DNA of 64,000 nucleotides, taken from assembly GCF_009729555.1 (NCBI RefSeq), contig NZ_WODC01000004.1, positions 238,887-302,886 of the forward strand, read 5' to 3'. Source of the stretch: Pseudodesulfovibrio alkaliphilus. GTDB lineage: Bacteria; Desulfobacterota; Desulfovibrionia; Desulfovibrionales; Desulfovibrionaceae. Below the pieces are notes generated by a model. That model was given only the letters and a program-made list of their open reading frames with translations. It searched no databases and was not told the origin of the DNA. The position numbers were made by a program, and so were the translations under genes. Shown in pieces: positions 36,446 through 45,695 of the stretch. Each line of letters starts with the position of its first letter. Positions within the stretch are counted from its first letter, which is position 1.

Positions 36446-39400
36446 TTACCGCAGATGCCCGTCCATGTGCCCGAGCAGGCGGGCCAGGCTCTTTTCCAGA
36501 TCGGCCAGGGCGAGGCCCGGACCGTCGCCTTTGCGGCAGGCTCGCCTGAGGGCTGCGGCGGTCCGGGCGGCCTCACGCGCTTCCAGCGTGGTGCAGATAG
36601 ACTCCACGACGCGGGCCAGCCCTGCTGCGGCAACCGCGTCGTCCGATTCCACGGCACGGCGCAGGTCGTCGGTCAGGGCGGTCAGTTCGGCGGCGGCGGT
36701 GCCGAGGAACCCTTGGAGTATGTCTTGGTCCACGGCCAGGCGCTCCATGGCCCTGGCCGGGCTCCACGCTTCGTCCGGTGTTTGTTCCGGGGGTTCGTTC
36801 CGGCCCTGTTCCGCGTCTGCGGGGCGTACCTCCGTCCGGCCCGGTTCGCGTCCGGGGGCGGCTCGGGTGCCCGATTCCGGCCGGGATGGCATCCGGGCCG
36901 AGAGCCGGTTGATGATCACGGCCAGTTGGTGGAAGTCCACGGGCTTTGAGACATAGTCGTCCATGCCCGCCTCAAGGCTTTTGTCGCGGAATTCCTTGAG
37001 GGCGTGGGCCGTGACCCCGATGATGGGGATGTCCGGGTTGCCGATGGGGCCGTCGGGCAGGGCCGAGCGGATGGCCCGGGTGGCGGAGATGCCGTCGAGG
37101 ACCGGCATTTCGATGTCCATGAGCACGAGGTCGAAGGTTTCCCGACGCAGCCGCTCGAGGACTTCGAGCCCGGTTTTGGCCACGGCGTGGGTGTGGCCCA
37201 TCTCCCCGAGCCGCAGGGTGGTGACCAGGATGTTGACCTCGTTGTCCTCGGCCACCAGGATGTGCAGGGGGCGAAGGGGCGGCGGGGGAGGCTTTGGCGC
37301 ACTCTCGCCCGGCCTGGGGCAGGCCAGTCCGGGCTCGAGGCGGATGAAGAACGAGAAGGTGCTGCCCTGGCCCACGGCGCTGGTCACGGAGATTTCCCCG
37401 CTCATGAGTCCGATGAGCTGTCGGCAGATGGCAAGCCCGAGCCCTGTGCCGCCAAAGGCCCGGGTGGTCTGGGAAAAGCTCTGGAAAATGGAGTCCATGA
37501 AGCTTGCGGGGATGCCGATGCCCGTGTCGGCTATCTCGAAGCGCACCCCCACGGTGCGCGGATCGGCCGGGTCCGGTTCCCTGGAGTCTGGGGCCACGCG
37601 CACGCGCACCGAGCCCTTGTGGGTGAACTTGATGGCATTGCCCACAAGGTTCATGAGCACCTGACGCAGGGACAGGGGGTCTCCCTTGACGCAGACCGGC
37701 ACGTCCGGGGCCAGCTCCAGGGCGAAGTCGAGCCCTTTTTGCCTTGCCTGCATCTCAAGGCCCTTGAGGGTGGCGGCCACATGGGAGGGCAGGTCGAAAT
37801 CGGTGCGTTCAAGGCTGAGTTTTCTGGCTTCGATTTTCGAGAGGTCGAGGATGTCGTTGATGATGCCCAGCAGGTGCCGGGCCGAGTCCATGACTGTTCC
37901 GAGGTAATCGCGCTGTTCGCTGGTCAGGTGGGTCTGCAGGGTGATGTCTGTCATGCCCACGATGGCGTTCATGGGGGTTCTGATCTCGTGGCTCATGGCC
38001 GCCAGGAATTCGCTCTTGGCCCGGTTGGCGGCCTCGGCGTCCTCTCGGGCCCGCATGATCTCGTCCTGGGCGCGACGCTGGGCGGTGATGTCGTCCCAGG
38101 CCCAGATGACGCCCTTGTCCAGGCTGTCCTGGTCCACGGCCTTGGCGTACATGCGGCACCAGACCGTATTGCCCTTGCTGTCGAGAAAGGGTTGTTCGGC
38201 ATTGAATTCGCCCTGTTGCGACAGGGTGTCCCGGGCCGTGCGCACGAAGTCGACAGTATCCGCCGAGTCGAGCAGCCCGGTCAGGTCGCAGCCCGCCAGC
38301 TCTTCGGGTGTGCGCCCGAATATCCCGGCCCCGCGCCGGTTGATGGTCACCAGGGTCCGGCCCTTGGACATGGCGATGCCCATGAGCGAGTTCTCGAAGA
38401 TGGCCTCGAACTTGGAAAGGGACTGGCGGATGCGGTTTTCCGATTCCTTGCGCACCGTGATGTCCCGGACGTTGGCCAGGATAGCCTCGCCGCCGTGGAA
38501 TACGATGCGGTTCAGGTAGACCTCCACGTCGAACTCGTTGCCGTCGTGCGGGCGGCGCGCCTTCCATTCGAAGTTCTGGGGTTCGCCGTTTATGGCCTGC
38601 CGCCAGACCGAGGAGAGCCGATAGACCGCGTTGTCCCGGCTTGAGATGTCGCGGGCGATGGAGAGGTCGTGGATTTCGTCGCGGGCCAGGCCGTACATCT
38701 TGAGCATCCGCTCGTTGGCCTCCAGAATGCGGCCGGTGGCGTCGTGGATAAAGATGGCATCGTGGGAGGCGTCAAAGACCGTGCGCAGCGCCTCGAGGGT
38801 TTCCTTGACCTCTCCGGTGCGTTCGCGCACCCGCTCCTCCAGGGATTGGTGCGCCCGTCTCAACGCCGTTTCGGCCTTTCTTCGGCGAATGATGTTGAAG
38901 CAAAGGGCGAAGATGATCAGCATCTGGAGAAAGGTGAACACAGCACCCAGCCAGAACAGATCGGAATGCTCGGAATAAAAGGAGCGCGGCCGGTTGACGA
39001 TCTCGCTGGCGTCGGGGAGCGCGTCCATGCGGACGCGGTGTTTTCTGAGCTGCTCGTAGTCGAACATGGGTCGGGCCGAACTTTCGCGGATGACCGGAAT
39101 GTCGCTGGGGTGGCGTCCGGCCAGGACGTGCAGCGCCATCTGGGCCATGGCCTGCCCCTGGGCGTGGCCCGAAGTGAGCATGCCGCCCACGATGCCGTGG
39201 CCCAGGTCGAAGTCGTAGAGGCCGTAGATGGGCACGTTGACCCGGTCGGCGAGGGCGCGCAGCACCTCGCCCGTGTCGTGGAACCGGCCGTCGGGCGAGC
39301 GGAAGTAGACGCCGTAGAGCGCCAGCGAGTTTCTTGGCAGCCGGGAGGCGCTCTCGAGCAGTTTTTCCAGGGTGGAGCCCCCGACGGCATGCAGGGCAAC

Positions 39401-39997
39401 CTCGGGCGCAAAGGTGGCCAGATCGGCGCGGATGGCCCTGGCCACGGCCCGGCCAGAGGGGGTGTCGTCGCAGACGACATGGACCGAGCCGACGCCCGGA
39501 TGCTGGTTCAGCGCCCACCACAGTGTGCCCCGGATGTCGAGGGTCTCGGCCACGCCCGTGAACAGGGGATGGTCCGCGATCTGTGCGTCCTCAAAGAAGT
39601 TGACCCCGCAGAAGACCACCGGCACGTCGGGAAAGAGCGTTCTGTGGTGGCCGCGGATGAAGTCAAAGGCGTTGTTGTCCGTGACCATGATCAGGTCGAG
39701 AGGGGTGCCCCGGTATTTGTGGGCGATCACGTCGTGCAGTTGCTGGGCCGAGTGGTCGGTGAACTCGACCCGCTTGGTGTCCATGTTCTCCACATGCAGG
39801 ATGATACCCGTTTCCTTGGGCCTGAGCACCTCCGTCAGTCCGCGGAAGATGCTCTCGTTCCATTGGAAGTTCTGATGATAGGAGTTGAGCAGCAGGATCT
39901 GCTTGCGCTTGGCCTGGGCATCGGCCGCCCGGGCGTGCCCGGCCAGGAGCAGGAGGAAGGCCAGGGCGGCGAAGAAGAGGTGAAGGACGCGGTTCAT
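36446..39997 (-). CDS. Transmembrane hybrid histidine kinase with ABC substrate-binding-like sensor and degenerate Hpt
   Basis: A 1183-residue protein. Signal/anchor helix (1-23); periplasmic ABC_sub_bind-like domain (about 25-330; ILLLNSYHQNFQWNESIF, VVFCGVNFFEDAQI, RESSARPMFDYEQLRKH); membrane helix near 350 (FWLGAVFTFLQMLIIFALCF); two PAS domains (about 400-640); HisKA ([20 protein letters not shown]); HATPase (DTGIGIPASFMDSIFQSFSQ); receiver (ILVAEDNEVNILVTTL, LMDIEMPVLDG). The last ~100 residues fold like Hpt, but the expected AHTLKG histidine is Arg (LARVVESICTTLEA), so this module probably cannot accept phosphate. Start ATG 39997 precedes a clean signal peptide; ATG 40006 is possible. 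Confidence 0.9.
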   Translation of the reverse strand: MNRVLHLFFAALAFLLLLAGHARAADAQAKRKQILLLNSYHQNFQWNESIFRGLTEVLRPKETGIILHVENMDTKRVEFTDHSAQQLHDVIAHKYRGTPLDLIMVTDNNAFDFIRGHHRTLFPDVPVVFCGVNFFEDAQIADHPLFTGVAETLDIRGTLWWALNQHPGVGSVHVVCDDTPSGRAVARAIRADLATFAPEVALHAVGGSTLEKLLESASRLPRNSLALYGVYFRSPDGRFHDTGEVLRALADRVNVPIYGLYDFDLGHGIVGGMLTSGHAQGQAMAQMALHVLAGRHPSDIPVIRESSARPMFDYEQLRKHRVRMDALPDASEIVNRPRSFYSEHSDLFWLGAVFTFLQMLIIFALCFNIIRRRKAETALRRAHQSLEERVRERTGEVKETLEALRTVFDASHDAIFIHDATGRILEANERMLKMYGLARDEIHDLSIARDISSRDNAVYRLSSVWRQAINGEPQNFEWKARRPHDGNEFDVEVYLNRIVFHGGEAILANVRDITVRKESENRIRQSLSKFEAIFENSLMGIAMSKGRTLVTINRRGAGIFGRTPEELAGCDLTGLLDSADTVDFVRTARDTLSQQGEFNAEQPFLDSKGNTVWCRMYAKAVDQDSLDKGVIWAWDDITAQRRAQDEIMRAREDAEAANRAKSEFLAAMSHEIRTPMNAIVGMTDITLQTHLTSEQRDYLGTVMDSARHLLGIINDILDLSKIEARKLSLERTDFDLPSHVAATLKGLEMQARQKGLDFALELAPDVPVCVKGDPLSLRQVLMNLVGNAIKFTHKGSVRVRVAPDSREPDPADPRTVGVRFEIADTGIGIPASFMDSIFQSFSQTTRAFGGTGLGLAICRQLIGLMSGEISVTSAVGQGSTFSFFIRLEPGLACPRPGESAPKPPPPPLRPLHILVAEDNEVNILVTTLRLGEMGHTHAVAKTGLEVLERLRRETFDLVLMDIEMPVLDGISATRAIRSALPDGPIGNPDIPIIGVTAHALKEFRDKSLEAGMDDYVSKPVDFHQLAVIINRLSARMPSRPESGTRAAPGREPGRTEVRPADAEQGRNEPPEQTPDEAWSPARAMERLAVDQDILQGFLGTAAAELTALTDDLRRAVESDDAVAAAGLARVVESICTTLEAREAARTAAALRRACRKGDGPGLALADLEKSLARLLGHMDGHLR

Positions 39998-40119
39998 GGG
40001 GACCATCCGGTGTCGTGGTTGGACAATCCCTATCAAATGCGGGGCGCGAAAGGAAGGGTGCGCCGGGAATCCCGGTCGGGCATGGCCTTTGGGACGGATG
40101 TTATATTTTCTGACTGTTT

Positions 40120-40133
40120 TTGACTCAAGTCAT
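40120..40133. promoter_or_regulatory. HcpR/FNR-like operator upstream of hcp
   Basis: TTGACTCAAGTCAT is a near-palindrome that fits the TTGACYnnRGTCAA-type box described for HcpR, the nitrite/NO-responsive CRP/FNR regulator of Desulfovibrio. It lies 72 bases before the hcp ATG, with a TACTAT -10-like hexamer at 40133-40138 just downstream. Consistent with nitrosative-stress control. Confidence 0.65.
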
Positions 40134-40204
40134 ACTATTGTGGTCTGATTGCCGGTACTCCTGGAGTCATCGTCTGAACCTATCAGCAAACCAAGGAGGC
40201 TGAC

Positions 40205-41812
40205 ATGTTTTGTTACCAGTGCGAACAGACCGCCAAAGGCGGCTGCACCAAGGCCGGCGTCTGTGGCAAGGCCGACAGCACCGCCACCCTGCAGGATCTT
40301 CTGCTGCACCTGACCAAGGGGCTTTCCCAGGTGGCCATCGCCGCCCGCAAGGAGGGCGTGACCGATGCCAGGGTCAACCGTTTCGTTGCCGAGGCGGTCT
40401 TCTCCACCCTGACCAACGTCAACTTCGACGACGCCCGCTTCGTGACGCTGATCAAGGAATGCGTGGCCCTGCGCGAGGCGCTCAAGGCCCGGGTGCCCGG
40501 CGCGGCCTTTGACGGCCCGGCCGTGATCCAGCCTGCCGCCGACCTGGACGGCCTCGTGGCCCAGGGCAGGCAGTACGGTGTCGAAAACGATCCCGAGACC
40601 GACCCGGACCTTCGTTCCCTCAAGCACACCTTGACCTACGGCCTCAAGGGCGTGGCCGCCTATGTCGATCATGCCGCCATTCTCGGCCAGGAAGACGAGA
40701 AGGTCCACGCCTCCCTGCAGGAGCTGCTGGTGGCCACCCTGTCCACGGACCTGACCCTGGCCCAGTGCGTGGAAGCCGCCCTGGAGTGCGGGCGGGTCAA
40801 CATCCGGGCCATGGAGCTGCTCGATGCGGCCAACACCACCACCTACGGCCATCCCGAGCCCACCGAGGTCCGGCTCGGCGCCACCAGGGGCAAGGCCATC
40901 CTCGTTTCCGGCCACGATCTCAAGGATCTGGCCACCTTGCTCAGGCAGACCGAGGGCAAGGGCATCAACGTCTACACCCACGGTGAGATGCTGCCCTGTA
41001 CCGCGTATCCCGAGTTGAAGAAATACAAGCATCTGGCCGGTCACTACGGCACGGCCTGGCAGAATCAGAAAAAGGAATTTGCCGAGTTTCCGGGCGCCAT
41101 CCTGATGACCACCAACTGCATCCAGAAGCCCACCACCTATCTTGAGAACATCTTCACCACCGGCCTGGTGGGCTGGCCCGGCGCGGTCCACGTCCCCAAT
41201 GGCGACTTCACCCCGGTCATCGAGAAGGCCCTGTCCATGGACGGGTTCCCGGCTGACACGGACAAGGGTACGGTCATGACCGGCTTTGCCCGCAACGCGG
41301 TCATGTCCGTGGCCGATACGGTCATCGGGGCGGTCAAGTCCGGCGATATCCGCCACTTCTTCCTGGTGGGCGGCTGCGACGGCGCCAAGCCCGGCCGCAA
41401 CTACTACACCGAGTTCGTCGAAAAGGCTCCCAAGGACACCGTGATCCTGACCCTGGCCTGCGGCAAGTTCCGCTTTTTCGACAAGAAGCTGGGCGACATC
41501 GGCGGCATCCCGCGTCTGCTCGACGTGGGCCAGTGCAACGACGCCTATTCCGCGGTGCAGATCGCCCTGGCCCTTGCCAAGGCCTTTGACTGCGGCGTCA
41601 ACGATCTGCCGCTGTCCCTGGTCCTCTCCTGGTACGAGCAAAAGGCCGTGGCCATCCTTCTTTCCCTGCTCGCCCTCGGCATCAGGGACATCCGTCTCGG
41701 CCCCAGCCTCCCGGCCTTCATCACCCCCAACGTGCTCAGCTACCTGGTGGAGAACTACAACATCGCCCCCATCTCCACTCCAGACGAAGACCTCAAGGCC
41801 ATCCTCGGCTAG
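40205..41812 (+). CDS. hcp: Hydroxylamine reductase (hybrid cluster protein)
   Basis: A 535-residue protein with GGAGG before its ATG. The N-terminus MFCYQCEQTAKGGCTKAGVC holds four cysteines (C3, C6, C14, C20) that bind the cubane Fe-S cluster. The hybrid Fe-S-O cluster ligands fall in GHDLKDL (His), THGEMLPCTAYPEL, TTNCIQKP, and later LACGKFRF and VGQCNDAYSA. Hcp reduces hydroxylamine to ammonia in vitro and acts as a cytoplasmic NO reductase or S-nitrosylase in vivo. Its HcpR-like upstream site supports nitrosative-stress regulation. No dedicated NADH oxidoreductase (hcr) is adjacent. A strong terminator follows. Confidence 0.97.
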   Translation: MFCYQCEQTAKGGCTKAGVCGKADSTATLQDLLLHLTKGLSQVAIAARKEGVTDARVNRFVAEAVFSTLTNVNFDDARFVTLIKECVALREALKARVPGAAFDGPAVIQPAADLDGLVAQGRQYGVENDPETDPDLRSLKHTLTYGLKGVAAYVDHAAILGQEDEKVHASLQELLVATLSTDLTLAQCVEAALECGRVNIRAMELLDAANTTTYGHPEPTEVRLGATRGKAILVSGHDLKDLATLLRQTEGKGINVYTHGEMLPCTAYPELKKYKHLAGHYGTAWQNQKKEFAEFPGAILMTTNCIQKPTTYLENIFTTGLVGWPGAVHVPNGDFTPVIEKALSMDGFPADTDKGTVMTGFARNAVMSVADTVIGAVKSGDIRHFFLVGGCDGAKPGRNYYTEFVEKAPKDTVILTLACGKFRFFDKKLGDIGGIPRLLDVGQCNDAYSAVQIALALAKAFDCGVNDLPLSLVLSWYEQKAVAILLSLLALGIRDIRLGPSLPAFITPNVLSYLVENYNIAPISTPDEDLKAILG

Positions 41813-41844
41813 ACGCGCACCGACTTCCTCCGGTCGCGCTTCCG

Positions 41845-41879
41845 CCTCCCGGCCGGCTCTTGCCGACCGGGAGGTTTTT
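41845..41879 (+). terminator. Rho-independent terminator after hcp
   Basis: A 13-bp stem with one mismatch (41845-41857 with 41862-41874, CCTCCCGGCCGGC/GCCGACCGGGAGG), a 4-base loop and five T residues, 33 bases past the hcp stop. Confidence 0.92.
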
Positions 41880-41926
41880 GTTTTCGACAACGGTCCGGCG
41901 GTCGAAAGGCGCGTGCCGCCCCGGGC

Positions 41927-43354
41927 TCAGGGGGTGAGGACGCGGCCGACCGCAACGAGGTAGAGCAGGGCGTGCCCTTGGGGCAGGTCGAGGAGGGTGG
42001 CGGCCTCCTGGTCAAAGAAAGCGCCGATGCCGCATACGCCCATCCGTTTGGCCGTGGCCCCGAGGCAGGTCATCTGCCCCAGTCGGCCCGCCTCCAGGTG
42101 GGCATAGCGGTAGGCGCGGGGGCCGCAGTGACGCGCCAGCCCGTCCAGGTCGGCGGTCAGTGTCAGATGCAGGGCGGCGTTTTCAAGCCACCCCTGGTCG
42201 AGGCAGACCCGGGCGGAACGGGACAGAAAAAGTCCTGGAGCGTCCAGGGACACGGCCGGAGGCGTCTGGTGCAGGGTGTGGCGTCCCGGTGTCAGGCCGC
42301 TCTCGGCTCCGGTCAGCAGGCCGATGGTCGTCACTCCGGCGCAGTCGGGTTCCGGGGGGCGGCCGAGGAGGCCGAGGATGTCGATCAGGTCGCGGGCGGC
42401 CACTTGCCTTGGCACAAAGTCGCGCCTGGAGCGCCGGGCCATGATGGTGGAGGCCGCCGATGCCGGGACCACGGGCTCGGGCAGGGGGGCGAATTCCCCT
42501 TCGGGGCCGGGGCGGCGGGGCAGCGGGCAGCGGGCGAAGCTGGCCGTGGCCCTGTGGGCGTCGAGCAGCTCCGGCGGCGCATCCGGCCTGGGAGCGCACC
42601 GGCTGTGGCCCGGCAGGTCCGTCAGGGTGGGCCGGGGCGGGTCGGCCCAGGGCGTGGTTCTGTCGCAGCCCAGGGCATGGACCATGGCCAGACATCCTTC
42701 CAGGTGCGGGGCCACGCCGAGCATGGCGTTGGCCGCGTCGTCGTCGAAATCATAGTCAGGGCGGCCCACGAGGCCGTGCATGGCCGTGGCCAGGAGCAGA
42801 TTCTGGACCAGGTGCCCGGCGTCGAGCAGGCAGTAGCGGTAGGCCCGCGGGCCGTACTTCCATGCGCTGCGGAAAAAAATGGAGGAGACCAGGAACCGGG
42901 CCATGGGGCCATCCCCTGCTCGGGCAAAGGGCTGCCCGGCCCGCAGCCTGCCCAGATGGTGGGTCAGAGGAGAGTAGTGATACACTCCGTCATCGATTCC
43001 GATGACATCCTGTACGGCAACATAGAGTTCGGAGGGATAGAGCGCCCCGGCAGAGGGTGCGGTGCGCAGGTGGAAGACCCGGCCGCTTGGCAGGGTGTGC
43101 GCCTGGCTGATGCCTGCGGCCAGTCCGCAGCAGGCCAGGAGCTTGGCGGGCAGGTCTGCCGGGTTTTGTGCGGGCTGGTTTTGCGCGGCGCGGTCCAGGG
43201 GCACGTCCGGGGTCTCGGCCTCGGCCACGCGGGCCACGGGCGCGTCGGCATACCGCTTGAAGGGGGCGGGCCGGTTCTCCTGAAAGGGAACCCGCCCGGT
43301 GATGTGGCCGCGCCGGTGCGCGGTGAGCGCGTGATATTCCGCTATGGATGCCAT
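41927..43354 (-). CDS. Tandem SagB-type nitroreductase-like oxidoreductase
   Basis: A 475-residue protein made of two nitroreductase-fold halves. ATG 43354 fits best (longer frames lack an RBS). Half 1 (about 60-240): RTAPSAGALYPSELYVAV, VYHYSPLTHHLGRL, YRYCLLDAGHLVQNLLLATA. Half 2 (about 290-475): SRRDFVPRQVAARDLIDILG, GRHTLHQTPPAVSLDAPGLF, YRYAHLEAGRLGQMTCLGAT. Both resemble SagB-type dehydrogenases, which oxidise azolines in peptide natural products with FMN. No cyclodehydratase or precursor gene is adjacent, so stand-alone FMN oxidoreductase is the safer call. It is divergent from the HD-GYP operon. Confidence 0.85.
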   Translation of the reverse strand: MASIAEYHALTAHRRGHITGRVPFQENRPAPFKRYADAPVARVAEAETPDVPLDRAAQNQPAQNPADLPAKLLACCGLAAGISQAHTLPSGRVFHLRTAPSAGALYPSELYVAVQDVIGIDDGVYHYSPLTHHLGRLRAGQPFARAGDGPMARFLVSSIFFRSAWKYGPRAYRYCLLDAGHLVQNLLLATAMHGLVGRPDYDFDDDAANAMLGVAPHLEGCLAMVHALGCDRTTPWADPPRPTLTDLPGHSRCAPRPDAPPELLDAHRATASFARCPLPRRPGPEGEFAPLPEPVVPASAASTIMARRSRRDFVPRQVAARDLIDILGLLGRPPEPDCAGVTTIGLLTGAESGLTPGRHTLHQTPPAVSLDAPGLFLSRSARVCLDQGWLENAALHLTLTADLDGLARHCGPRAYRYAHLEAGRLGQMTCLGATAKRMGVCGIGAFFDQEAATLLDLPQGHALLYLVAVGRVLTP

Positions 43355-43466
43355 GGCTGCCCTGCCGTTAGCGTGAGAGATGCCCCACCCTAGCACACCG
43401 GCACGGGTTGGCAACCCCTGCCCCCGGGGGCGTCCTGGCAAGCCGTCGCTGCGTGGGCCAAGCGCA

Positions 43467-43495
43467 TTGATTTTTCACGCGTCATGGGCGATAGA
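43467..43495 (+). promoter_or_regulatory. Putative sigma-70 promoter of the HD-GYP operon
   Basis: TTGATT (43467-43472), a 17-base spacer and GATAGA (43490-43495) lie 26 bases before the first ATG of the operon. Match to consensus is moderate. Confidence 0.4.
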
Positions 43496-43521
43496 AGGCT
43501 ATGCAGCAGAGGTGATACCCC

Positions 43522-44757
43522 ATGTCCGACACCCGGTTCACATGCGCCGACAGCGCCGTCCTGACCATCCTCAAGACCAGCGAGGAGGTCAACCAGCTCA
43601 AGGATGTCGATACCATTCTTGACAAGATCCTCTATGAATCGAGACGGTTCGCCAATGCGGACGCAGGCTCGATCTTTCTGGTGGAAAAAGACAGTCTCCT
43701 CTTCAGCTACGTGCAGAACGACACGCTGTTTAAGGGCGAATCGGCCAATGCGGCCCTGTATCAGAACTTCGCCATTCCCATCAGCGAGCAGTCCATCGTG
43801 GGATATGCGGCCAAGACCCGTTCCAATCTGGTCATTGACGACGCCTACGAGCTGGATCCGACCCTGCCCTTTTCCTTCAACAAGTCCTTTGACGAGAAGT
43901 CCGGCTACCGGACCACGAGCATGCTGACCATTCCGCTCATCGCCCAGGAGAGTCGGCTGGTGGGTGTCATGCAGCTGATCAACGCCCGCGACGAGGCGGG
44001 CGCGGTGCAGCCCTTTTCGGCCGAGGCCCAGACCTACATCCCGCTTTTCTGCAACAACGCCTCGGTGGCCATCGAGCGCGGCATCATGAACCGCGAGCTG
44101 ATCCTGCGCATGATGCAGATGGCCGAACTGCGTGACCCGACCGAGACCGGGGCCCATGTCCAGCGCGTGGGCGCCTACTGCGCCGAGATCTATGGCACCT
44201 GGGCGGCGCGGCGCAAGCACTCGGCCAAGGAGATCAAGCGCACCCGCGACAACCTGCGGCTGGCGGCCATGCTCCACGATGTGGGCAAGGTGGGCATCTC
44301 CGACAACATCCTCAAGAAACCGGGCAAGCTCACGGACGAGGAGTACGAGGCGGTCAAGTGGCACACCATCTACGGTGCCAGGCTGTTCAAAAACCAGACC
44401 TCCCCCCTGGACGCCATGAGCAGCGACATCGCCCGCTGCCATCACGAGAAATGGGCCGGGGGCGGCTATCCGGGCACGGTTTCGCCGGACCTGTGGTCGC
44501 CCCAGGCGAGCATGGGCGGTTCCTTGAGCGGAGAGGCCATCCCCCTGGCTGCGCGAATTTGCGCCGTGGCCGATGTGTACGACGCCCTGTCTTCCCCCAG
44601 GTCCTACAAAGACCCCTTTCCCGACGAGAAATGCCTAGCCATTCTCGAAAAGGACGCAGGCACCCACTTCGACCCCGAGGTGGTGGAGATATTCGTGGAA
44701 ATATTTGATGTCATCAAGGCCATACGCGACAAGTTCAAGGAGACCCCGCACCCATGA
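43522..44757 (+). CDS. GAF-HD-GYP c-di-GMP phosphodiesterase
   Basis: A 411-residue soluble protein; AGAGGTG precedes the ATG. Residues 20-190 are a GAF domain (DTILDKILYESRRFANADAG, SIVGYAAKTRSNLVIDDAY, TIPLIAQESRLVGVMQLINA). Residues 200-400 are an intact HD-GYP: MAELRDPTETGAHVQRVGAY, MLHDVGKVGISDNILKKPGK, HHEKWAGGGYPGTV and VADVYDALSSPRSY, with a 20-residue insertion after the GYP motif. It should hydrolyse c-di-GMP under control of a small ligand bound by GAF. Its stop overlaps the next gene's ATG. Confidence 0.93.
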   Translation: MSDTRFTCADSAVLTILKTSEEVNQLKDVDTILDKILYESRRFANADAGSIFLVEKDSLLFSYVQNDTLFKGESANAALYQNFAIPISEQSIVGYAAKTRSNLVIDDAYELDPTLPFSFNKSFDEKSGYRTTSMLTIPLIAQESRLVGVMQLINARDEAGAVQPFSAEAQTYIPLFCNNASVAIERGIMNRELILRMMQMAELRDPTETGAHVQRVGAYCAEIYGTWAARRKHSAKEIKRTRDNLRLAAMLHDVGKVGISDNILKKPGKLTDEEYEAVKWHTIYGARLFKNQTSPLDAMSSDIARCHHEKWAGGGYPGTVSPDLWSPQASMGGSLSGEAIPLAARICAVADVYDALSSPRSYKDPFPDEKCLAILEKDAGTHFDPEVVEIFVEIFDVIKAIRDKFKETPHP

Positions 44758-45674
44758 TCGCCCCCAACTCGCCCGCCGAAGGAAAACCCGCCAAGCTCTA
44801 CGACATGGTGGACCCGGCCGATGCCGAGTGCGTCCTGCGCGAAGCCGAGCGTTGTCTGCGCGAGTTTTATCCCGGCTTTGACGCCGCGTTGCTGCGCCGC
44901 GCCTTTGGCGACGTGCAGCGCCTTTTCCTGGGCCAGTATCCGGGCTACCGGGCAAGCAACACCAAGTATCACGATTTCGAGCACACCTGTTCGGTGGTCC
45001 TGGCCCAGACCCGGCTCATCCACGGGGCCATGAGCGAAGGCGTCGTCTTTGCTGAGATGGAGGCGGTCAAGGGGTTGCTGGCCAGCCTGTACCACGATGT
45101 GGGCCTGATCCAGGCCGAGGACGATACCCAGGGCACCGGGGCCAAGTACACCGTGGGCCATGAGGAGCGCTCCATCCAGTTCATGCGCCAGAACCTCAAT
45201 GGCTCCCTGCCCGCCGACGACATCGAAGACATGGCCGACTGCATCCGCTGCACCATTCTGGCCATGCCTCCGGCGCGCATCGCGTTTCGCTCCGACGCCA
45301 TGCGGCTTATGGGCTGGTTTCTGGGCAGCGCCGACCTCCTGGCCCAGATCGCGGACCGCTATTACCTGGAAAAGCTGCTTCTGCTTTTCGAGGAGTTCAA
45401 GGAGGCGAGGCTGCCCGGATACGACACGGCCTTCGACCTGCTGGTCAAGACCCGCGGGTTCTACCAGGACGTGGCCCGCAAGCGGCTGGACAACGACCTG
45501 GGGCGGGTGGACCGCTACATGCGCGCCTATTTCAGGCACCGCTTCGGCGTGGACAGGGACTTCTACGCCGAGGCCATCCACCGCAACCTGGATTATCTCG
45601 ACACCATCGTCAGCGCCTGCAGCGAGGACATCGAGTGCTTTATGCGGGGGTTGCGGCGAAACGATCCTTTGTAG
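44754..45674 (+). CDS. HD-domain protein resembling class I cyclic-nucleotide phosphodiesterases
   Basis: A 306-residue soluble protein starting in an ATGA overlap with the HD-GYP gene. NTKYHDFEHTCSVVLAQTRL resembles the YHNxxH signature of class I PDEases, and LLASLYHDVGLI and VGHEERSIQFM give further metal-binding His/Asp positions; ADCIRCTILAM and LMGWFLGSADLLAQI complete the HD superfamily pattern. It probably hydrolyses a phosphodiester (cyclic nucleotide or similar). The substrate is unknown; operon position with HD-GYP and EAL-HDOD genes points to second-messenger signalling. Confidence 0.8.
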   Translation: MIAPNSPAEGKPAKLYDMVDPADAECVLREAERCLREFYPGFDAALLRRAFGDVQRLFLGQYPGYRASNTKYHDFEHTCSVVLAQTRLIHGAMSEGVVFAEMEAVKGLLASLYHDVGLIQAEDDTQGTGAKYTVGHEERSIQFMRQNLNGSLPADDIEDMADCIRCTILAMPPARIAFRSDAMRLMGWFLGSADLLAQIADRYYLEKLLLLFEEFKEARLPGYDTAFDLLVKTRGFYQDVARKRLDNDLGRVDRYMRAYFRHRFGVDRDFYAEAIHRNLDYLDTIVSACSEDIECFMRGLRRNDPL

Positions 45675-45695
45675 CCGGTCCCGGGGAGGGCCTGC

